DNA from: Gnetum montanum
Taxonomy: Eukaryota; Streptophyta; Gnetopsida; Gnetales; Gnetaceae
Assembly: GCA_015680685.1 (NCBI GenBank)
Contig: MNCI01013737.1
Coordinates: 272,353 to 336,352, forward strand
Length of the DNA: 64,000 bases
Direction of reading: 5' to 3'
Shown: positions 57,027 through 64,000 of the stretch, piece after piece
Layout: each line of letters starts with the position of its first letter
How positions within the stretch are numbered: the stretch's first letter is position 1
The notes under the pieces: generated by a model
Told to the model about the DNA's origin: nothing
Database searches by the model: none
Seen by the model: the letters and a program-made list of their open reading frames with translations, nothing else
Made by a program: the position numbers and the translations under genes

Positions 57027-58611
57027 TTTAGCGATCGAAAATGTTGGCGGCTGGAAAACACCGAGGGGTTAGTGGCCATTGACAGTCTCAACCCTGTATC
57101 CTTGGGAGGGCCGTGCTGGATGGAACGGATACGGTCTGGTCAATTAGAAAAGGACTTTGTTAGTGTCTATATAACCTTTTGCAATGTGTGAAGCAAAGTT
57201 TATGGCATAAAAATGGTATTTTAAACATAAAAAATGCAAGAAACAATGTAACATGTGATGATAAACCAAAAAGCAAAGTAGAATGTAGTTAGAAAAATGC
57301 ATCACTTCAAAGCTACAAATTCACTCTGTTAAGGTGGATATAATTGATTGCATAGTGCTGAGAAGTGTTGAGATCCCAAGAGTAACCAAGATTTGTAGAG
57401 TAATATGGCTGTGTGATTGAGCGCGGACTCAGGCGTTAACCATGCAAAGTACTGCCAAGGTGGTAGAAAAGAGCAGAACAAAATGCCAACTGAGAATGCT
57501 AACTGTTTACAATGTCAAACAGAAAGCTTACAATGCTCAAGGTTATAGTGCCAAAATGCCCAAAAGAAAATCAGAAGTTCGAAAAAGTCCAGAAGCTTGC
57601 CAAAGTGCCGAAAAGTGAAAAAAAGTCCTTTGAACGTTGCTTGCTAGGGTATTTATAGGACCAAGGGCACATGAAAGGGACGATTTGGAGGCCATATTCC
57701 TTGGGCCCACGTTGACTTGTCTACACTACATGTGCCTATATGATCATTAGACATGCATGACCATGTAATTACGAGCCTGCCATGCCGTAATTTCGAGCCT
57801 GCCACATTGTAATTGCACTGTCAATGCCTGGAGACATGTGTCAACGGTGTAATTAGGTGAAGTGCATTGATGTCGCACAACCACCTATCATGCTTTGTTG
57901 TGCTTTGTAGCATAGCATGTTCAACATAGCATAGCATCTTGTTACGCATTTTGCTACATGTGTGTTGCATATTTTCTACATTATGTAGCATAGCATAGCG
58001 GCTGGCCTTAGTCGCAAAAATGTTTTCAATCTGCAAACTTTTCTTTTTGCGCTACAAAACTTGCTAATCCTACCCTTTGAGTTGCCTTCTGTCACTTTCA
58101 TAGAATTACTACACCTCGTTGCACCATGTAGCTCAATGTAGCATAGCAGCAGACATGGTCCCCCACATTCTGATGGAGGGAGACATTGCTGAAGGACTTC
58201 AAGTTGGGCGAGGGGACCCACCGTCTAGCTTTTTCTACGTTTTGCTATGCTGCATAGCGTAGCGTAGCACTTCGCTTCTACAAACATCTTTTGAAGCTTG
58301 CTACACTACATAGCAAGGCGTAGCATAGCGTAGCAAAATTCATGACTTAGAAAACTTGCTGAAACATTTTGTGCATTTTGAGCACCACCAATAGTTCGAC
58401 GTGTTGCTCCTAAGTGCACGATTAGCTAGGTGAACTGCTCAGGTGGGTAGGCTGGACAATCCATTTAGCCTATTGACACCTGGGGCAGAAAACTTACTAA
58501 ATTGGATAATTCAAAAATCATACCATCCATCTTCTGAAGAACTACCATGACGCTGCACAAATTGCAAAGGCCTAGCAAAGCAAGCATGCCTTCGAATTTT
58601 GGGGTGTTTCA
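57027..58611 (-). repeat. 5' LTR of M (subfamily 2)
   Basis: + strand from TTTAGCGATCGAAAATG (terminal TG mutated to TT) to GGGGTGTTTCA, about 1585 bp. TATAAATA on the - strand at 57657-57650. GCTACGCT/TAGCATAGCG clusters at 57.9-58.0 and 58.24-58.35 kb. Confidence 0.9.
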
Positions 58612-58865
58612 AAATGTGTATGATATTTATGTATCTTTGGCATGTATCACATGTCTTGACTTTGGCCAGGAAATCACACTCCATGTGAGGCAAATAGTAT
58701 CCTAGATGTCTAATTTTTGTAGCCATAGCCCTGGGTGCTATGTGTCCACCACATAGTCCTTTGTGTGCTTCATTGACAACCTTCTGCACTTGCCTCTCAT
58801 TCACACATGCCAGCAATATCCTGTCATAGGAGTGCTTACATAGGGAATTGTCTCTCATAAGCACA
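58612..58865 (-). pseudogene. Integrase of O, N-terminal zinc domain
   Basis: CGGHIAPRAMATKIRHLGYY, CDTCQRYINIIHI with His and Cys positions kept. It breaks off at the M insertion; the core is at 33021-33915. Confidence 0.85.
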
Positions 58866-59640
58866 TATTATTGAGCATGCTTATGGATCTCATCTCTCTG
58901 GGTAGATGTCAATCCTCTTGGAGGCTCGCCATGTTGTAGGTAGGCTTTAATGTTGGTGTACCACTCCTAGGTGTCCTTAGCGCTAACAGAGCCTACGTGT
59001 ACTTCCTGAGTGATAGGCTTAGTGCACTCGGTAATTGAGGTTAGAGAACTTTCAAACACGTGTGATGGAATATTTAATGCTAGGGTGGCATCTGCTATGG
59101 TATTCTCATTGCATGGCACGTGTTGCATGCCCGTATTTGCAAACTATTTAAGTAGAATTTTTACTAAGTCACAGTAGGGTTGCAGGTGTGTAGCTTTGCA
59201 GGAGTAGACCTCGATGATTTGATTCACAACTAGTTGTGAATCTCTGCGAATCGCTAGGTGTTGTATGCATAGTGTTTGGGCAGCCAAGAGGCCTCTGAGT
59301 AACCCCTCGTACTCTGCCATGTTGTTTGTACAAGGAAACACAAAACGATAAGAATAAGGATGTATCTCCCTAGAGGAGAACATAATGATGGTAGTTGCAC
59401 TACCTCCTTGCATAGTCGAGGCACCATCAAAGTGTAAAGTAGCTTCAAGATGAGCTGGGATGGCATTGATAGTGCTAAAATGCTCGTCTGGGAATTCGGG
59501 ATCTATGATTGCTTGGTCGTCGACGGGTAAGGCCATGAGTTGCATTGCTATGGCTTGACCCTTCATCGACAACTAGCTTACATAATGCAAATGGAATTCT
59601 ACAATTATTTCTTTCCATCGGGCTATCTTGCTACTTTCAT
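58866..59640 (-). pseudogene. Archaeal-type RNase H of O, acidic residues kept
   Basis: Open run 59572-59144 with FDGASTMQGGSAT, NNMAEYEGLLRGLLAAQ, RDSQLVVNQIIEVY; downstream NTIADATLALNIP. All four acidic positions are present. A stop follows DLVKILLK and codons are missing at ADA-TLAL. It precedes the linker with PPRGLTSTQRDEI. Confidence 0.87.
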
Positions 59641-60056
59641 ACAGGTTGTTTGTGATAGCTCAAAGTACATTACTTTTGCAAATAATGTTAATTTTGCTAC
59701 AAAATAGGTAGTGCCTCCACTTTTTCAATGCAAACAATAATGCAAGGTAGTTTCTCTTCACCTCATTGTATTTCGCCTCATACGTTATTAATGCATGACT
59801 TAGATAGTACACTGGTATCTCATATCTGTCGTCTCATTTCTGACATAACAGTGTTGTGATGGATGTGCTGAAGGTGGTAAGGTAGATGAAGAAAGGCTTA
59901 TCCCTCTATGGTGGGTAAATATTTGGGAGGTGCAAAGGCTCTTCCTTTAGATCATCAAAGGCTTGTTGGCATTGTGTCATCCATTCAAAGTTAACCCCTT
60001 TCTTTAGAATGTTGCATAGGGTATAACTTATTAGTCAACTTTGCTATAAACCTTTA
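59641..60056 (-). pseudogene. RT-linked RNase H of O
   Basis: Fragments on the - strand such as LYHLPNIYPP, FFIYLTTFSTSITTLL, YLSHALIT and NYLALLFALKKWRHYLF show the RNase H with the first Asp again absent. Several stops and frame changes. Confidence 0.72.
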
Positions 60057-60700
60057 GATGAACTGTACTCTACCCTACAACCCACATAGTTCTTTTAGAT
60101 TTGTAATAGGTGCTAGGTTGACGATGGCCTTAACTTTGTCAGGGTCCACCCTTATTCCAGCTTCTGATACTACAAACCCTAACATGCATCTGATTCTCAC
60201 CCCAAAGACACACATTTTAGGATTTAGGCGTAAATTGTGCATTTGGAAATACTTGAGAACTACCCCTAGATTGCGTGGATGATCAGTGGCTTCTTTAGAT
60301 TTAATTGCTATATCTTCTACGTAGTCATTTAGCATTTCTAGGATGTAGTCACTAAAGATGTAAGTCATGGCTCGCTGGTAGGTTGCTTCGGTGTTCTTGA
60401 GCCCAAAAGGCATCATGGAGTAACAAAAGGTACCCCATGGGATCATGAAGGTTGTTGTTAACTGATGCTATGGGTTAATGTGAATTTTGTTATAGCTGGA
60501 GAAACCATCCATGAAGGATAATAGAGCATGACCAGCGGTAGTGTCAATGAGTTGATTAATACTAGGAAGTGGGAAATCGTCTTTGATCATTGCCTTGTTC
60601 AGATCCCAGAAGTCTATACATATTTTTATTCCTCCTATTTTCTTAGAAACTACAACAATGTTAGAACCCATTCTGAGTAATCAACTACTCGGATGAAACC
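60057..60700 (-). pseudogene. Reverse transcriptase of O, active-site variant YVED
   Basis: Runs 60671-60468 (KICIDFWDLNKAMIKDDFPL, GHALLSFMDGFSSYNK) and 60446-60075 (WGTFCYSMMPFGLKNTEATY, LNDYVEDIAIKSKEA, LRLNPKMCVFGVRIRCMLGF) cover RT. The active-site box reads YVED instead of YVDD, expected to inactivate it. It is separated into two runs by a stop after the palm start. Confidence 0.87.
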
Positions 60701-61200
60701 AGCTTAGTATAGCTTGGTGATTTCATCCCGTACGGCCAGTGTAATCTCTGGTTTGATCTTGCGAGCCTTCTACTTAACTACTTTCATGCACAAGTCTAAG
60801 ACAATGCTGTGCTATATCAGCCTTGGATCTAAACCTGGCATGTCACTGCATGACCATGCAAAGACTTCAATGTTGTCCTATAGAATTTTTGCTACATCTT
60901 TATGCGTCTATGAATCTAAGAGGGAACTAATCTTTAACATTTTTGCTTCCCCCCTGGACATGGTCACAGGCGTTTCGATGAGAGGATCCTCAATTACATC
61001 CCTAGCCTCTAGATCTAGGATCTGGACCAAGTGTTCGGGCCAATCTAGGCATGTCTCTAAGGATGCTACGGTGCTAACTGAAGATGATTCCAAGTCTATT
61101 ATTTCTGGGTTCATTTTTCTTGCGAACTTGCCATGTGGACCTGCTAAAGCTAAGGGTGAAGAGAGATTGTGATACATTTCCATTTTCGTTCAACCTACCA
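60701..61200 (-). pseudogene. Pre-RT linker of O
   Basis: LAGPHGKFARKMNPEII, LVQILDLEARDVIEDPLIE, TPVTMSRGEAKMLKISSLL match the E3 linker (NGPYGK, ITEDPLNKTPITM). Upstream on the - strand CTCATTTTGGTAG (about 61202-61190) is a possible splice acceptor in the place corresponding to the E3 candidate. Confidence 0.65.
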
Positions 61201-61379
61201 AAATGAGATGAAAGTCTAGTTAAGAGATACCTTTTTGTAGTAACTATGCATAGTGAAAGCTTGCAAAGTAGCAACTAAATGCAAACTATGGAAGTAAGTA
61301 TAAAGTTTAATCATAGAATTTGCCACTTTGAGGTCGTGATGGACCGTTAAGGCGTAGAAATGCAAAACTGTTAGTGTAA

Positions 61380-61800
61380 AGGTGTGAAACTACTGATGTG
61401 AAAATGCAAAACCACTAGTTTAATGTCATTGTGGACTTCCAATGGGTTCAAGTATTAGTTTAAGGTCGTTGCAGACCGTCCAAATGTAAAAATGAAAAAT
61501 TGCTAGCCTAAGAAAAATGGAAAACTGCTAATGCAAAACTACTAACATAACAATGCGAAATTGCTAGTTTAACATCATTACAGACCACTAATGAGTAGAA
61601 GGTTTAAACTAATAGTTTAAGGTCTCTGTAGACTACCAAGATGAAAAGATGTTAGTCGGTTAGTTTAAGGTCTTTGCAGAGCGCTAAAAAGTGCTAAAGT
61701 GTTAAGTTGCTAGTTTAAGGTCTTTTCAAACCGCTAGAAAGTGTGAAAGTGTCGAACTACTAGTTTAAGCTCTTTTCAGACTACCTAGTATGCAAGATAT
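61380..61800. repeat. Minisatellite between RT and the copy D promoter (O)
   Basis: Eight or so units of 40-65 bp with CTAGTTTAAGGTCTTTGCAG and a CCGCTA tail. It corresponds to 13.84-14.13 kb of E3. Confidence 0.78.
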
Positions 61801-61968
61801 TTTTGGGAAGGCAAACGGCTAGCTTAAAGCATGTGAAATCCTTTGATCAGTCCCACCTACGTTAATGCAAACAGTTCTACTCCGTCGTGGCAGGCATGCT
61901 ACATTGTACGCTGCGCCTTGCATTAAACAAAGAGAGAGAATGAGAAGTTTCTATTTTATGATATTGAC

Positions 61969-61976
61969 TATAAATA
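61969..61976 (+). promoter_or_regulatory. TATA box of the antisense gene (copy D)
   Basis: GACTATAAATAAGGG, 142 bp before the ATG of copy D, at the same relative place as in copy A. Confidence 0.68.
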
Positions 61977-62110
61977 AGGGTTTACCCTTGGTAAACTCAT
62001 CATTTTTTCCATAACAGTGCAGAGCTCACATTCTAAATGCAAAGCGATTGTGTTATCGAAGAGCAAGGTGGTGCAGTGTAGCAACTGAGGAAGAGTCAAC
62101 AAGCAGAACG

Positions 62111-63530
62111 ATGGCTCCGAGGGAATGCAAAAGCAAGGCACTCGCTAAGGTCGACAAGGTGCAAGGAATCTTAGAGTAGGTAATGCAAGTGCACATCAAG
62201 GTGCAAGAGGAGACGTCGTTGGCCCGATAGGCTGCTATACTTTCTCTATTTTCTTATGCCTCTTTCATTATTTTTTTCTTTTTTTTTTTGGTTTGCGATT
62301 TCTATCTAGCAATCTATGTTTTTTGTCATTCCATTGTCATTATTTGGCCTTTACACCATCACTATTGTCTATTCAGCCGAAATGGATGTAAAAATGCTAT
62401 GCTAAGATTGCATGCAAGGTTTTCTACACCACCATCACTGCGACTACTATTGCTGCAGAAGCTTGGCTAGTTTTAGACATCTGGCCTACAAATAGCATAG
62501 AGTATGACCCTCAGGAGGGTTTGGCCAGACACGTGACATGATAGGGCAACACATGTCTTATCACGATGCCATGCGAATCGTTGTGTCAAGCGTAAGATTT
62601 TTCTTGGAACTAATGTAAGATTTTGAACTATTATTTGTTTAAAGATTTGGTTTAATATTGGTGTTGCTATGCTAAGCTAGGTTTTCTATGCTATTTCCTT
62701 CCTATGGTTTGCTACACTAGATGTGATTTACTACACTAGATGCATGAAAATAATCATGCTATGCTAACTTGCAAATGCTAATTCTACTAAGCTATACATA
62801 TATTCCACTCAGATATGATGTTAACATTTGCTATTATGTTGTGCAGGGTTGTGCTAAGGCCAATTTTGATTATCCTAGAAATTGTAGGGGTCCTGTGCTA
62901 CGTGAGCAAGCCAGTGGCCAATGTTCTTCCCTCCCAGGCATGTGTGGAAGAGCAGGAGGTCTAGTTCCGGGAAGGAGCATAGGAGTTCTTGCAATTTATC
63001 CTCCAACGCTTCAATGTGATCATTTGGTCACACTTGGCAGAGGAGGTAGCGATTTCCATAATAGAAACCCTATTGCCTAGGGTGAACCAGGGTATTCTAC
63101 ATTTTTTGATAGATGGAGCAATTAGTAGTGGGTAAGGAGAAGTATCCAATCAGTGCCCCAAAAATTTGAGATGTTTGGCTTGGATCTGGAATATGCCTGA
63201 GTACAATTTCTACGATCCCTACAACACATTATTTATTGCACGTCATATGGGAACCTGCTTCCAAAACCCACCAAGAACCATTTATAGTGCCAATGGGTGA
63301 GTTTTGTGGTTGTGTTCCGCTATGCTATCCAATGTTTGCTACGCTAGCCAAATGTTAACAGTGTGTTTTTGTTACCAAGTTCTTCATCAACAAGGATGGG
63401 CTTCACGGAAACACAAATGTGTTGGCCTTAGCACAAATGGCACTATAGGAGTTTTCTTCTGCTCAGAATTTGCGCGTAGGTGTGATAGGGCAATGCGAGG
63501 GTGAGTACAAGAGCTACCTAGACTGGTACC
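62111..63530 (+). pseudogene. Antisense accessory gene, copy D (5' exons, interrupted)
   Basis: Exon 1 62111-62226 (MAPRECKSKALAK..., one stop, phase 2; donor GT mutated to AT); intron 1 to 62846; exon 2 62847-63296 (450 nt, three stops, no frameshift) with ILIILEIVGVL, FILQRFNVIIWSHLAEE and NTLFIARHMGTCFQNPPRTI + Y; intron 2; exon 3 from 63379 (FFINKDGLHGNTNVLALAQM), acceptor AG mutated to AA. It is cut at 63531 by element N. The exon phases match copy A. HAD aspartates are missing at the same positions as in A. Confidence 0.82.
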
Positions 63531-64000
63531 TGTAACGACGGAAAACGTCGGCAGCTGGAAATACCGACCGAGATTCCGCGTACACAGTTTTTACCACGGA
63601 TCCGCGTGAGGGCTAAGCTGGAAAAACGAATCCGCGGTGCCCTGAACGGTCTTGTCGATCAGACAGGGACTTACGGGTCAGTAAAACAATGATAATTGTA
63701 GATCGACCGCAAAACGGTGGGATAACGATGTGTGTGGACCACCGCGAAGATGACGCCGAAATACCGAGAAGATGCAAATCGGGAGCAGAAAATCGTGCAA
63801 TTTACGAAGATCAAAGATCTATGTTCCAATGCCAAATGGAATATATGATTGGATGTATACAATGTTACAATGGGAGGAAATTCCCAACAAACTGAGTACA
63901 AAGATGAGCACAAAACAGCAAGAAAACTGCCTGGACAGAACAACGGATCTACCTTTTGGACCAAGGCCTAGATGCAGAAATGGTCAAGCAATTTCCGTTC
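63531..64000 (-). repeat. N: LTR end of a further - strand element
   Basis: TGTAACGACGGAAAACGTCG starts the LTR, matching the subfamily 2 LTR ends at 29253 and 33916 (AAAACGTC...AGCTGGAAA). CpG sites that are TG or CA in M and O are still CG here (for example GATCCGCGTGAGGG), so N looks youngest of subfamily 2. Expected target duplication GTACC (63526-63530). The rest is beyond the window. Confidence 0.8.

Larger units (their letters stand above)
33916..58611 (-). mobile_element. M: Tat-type retrotransposon carrying copy C and the nested element Y
   Basis: Both LTRs are present (3' LTR 33916-35538, 5' LTR 57027-58611). Between them, read on the - strand: primer-binding site, leader, gag (split by Y), protease, antisense gene copy C, a 3.06-kb foreign block replacing RT and part of aRNH, integrase, 3' UTR and polypurine tract. 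The target is the integrase of O: flank AAACA at 33911-33915, and after 58611 AAA followed by the resumed target text TGTGTATG, so the right duplication has lost two bases. Without Y it is about 16.9 kb. Confidence 0.87.
58612..63530 (-). mobile_element. Element O, continued (integrase start to antisense gene copy D)
   Basis: The O integrase resumes at 58612 after M and is followed (in + coordinates) by aRNH, RNase H, RT, pre-RT linker, minisatellite and, on the + strand, copy D with its promoter. At 63530 a further LTR (N) interrupts. The arrangement repeats that of E3 exactly, showing that the antisense gene between protease and RT is a lineage feature. Confidence 0.85.

Overview
The window is plant nuclear DNA made almost entirely of nested LTR retrotransposons. 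I see no host gene, tRNA, rRNA, operon or CRISPR array. Coding remnants (gag with a C-x-YH-type zinc knuckle, retropepsin, RT, RNase H, a second archaeal-type RNase H, integrase) identify the Ty3/Gypsy Tat (Ogre-like) lineage. Elements of 16-17 kb stacked several deep point to a large, repeat-rich land-plant genome; the species cannot be read from this window.

Layout. E1 (+, from before base 1 to 5357) sits inside the second RNase H gene of E2 (+, 5358-8544, with the rest of its 3' LTR at about 24217-25320). E3 (-, 8545 to about 24216) sits inside that 3' LTR. E2 in turn interrupts an accessory gene (copy B, - strand, 25321-29252) of a still older + strand element. Element O (-, 3' LTR at 29253) also lands in copy B. 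O is split in its integrase by M (-, 33916-58611). M is split in its gag by Y (+, 47463-55245), a complete GAG-PR-only element with a perfect 5-bp target duplication. A last LTR (N, from 63531) interrupts O's accessory gene (copy D). Where an insertion splits an ORF, the reading frame resumes across the junction, which supports the nesting order.

Main finding. These elements carry an accessory gene in antisense orientation between protease and RT. In E3 it can be read end to end: TATA box 14327, ATG 14598, eight exons joined by seven GT-AG introns in consistent phase, stop 19144-19146, AATAAA at 19299. The product would be about 1060 residues. Exon 2 is an FCP1/NIF (HAD-type CTD phosphatase-like) domain. 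Its catalytic aspartates are missing at the same alignment positions in all four copies seen here (A in E3, B, C in M, D in O), so it looks like an ancestral pseudophosphatase. A central domain I do not recognise, an acidic region and a probable coiled coil follow. Exon 2 is exactly 450 nt in A, C and D. All copies here are dead, mainly by nonsense codons of the kind produced by cytosine deamination.

LTRs, leaders and the accessory gene's own intron 1 share dense short CpG-containing motifs. These are GCGTATACGC-like in the E3/Y subfamily and GCTACGCTATGC-like in the E1/M/O subfamily. A TTAAACTRGC-type minisatellite marks the module junctions (protease/accessory gene, accessory promoter/RT, integrase/LTR). 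A conserved inverted repeat overlaps the polypurine tract and the start of the 3' LTR. Together these suggest an element with a self-encoded accessory protein and subfamily-specific cis motifs; the functional link is inference.
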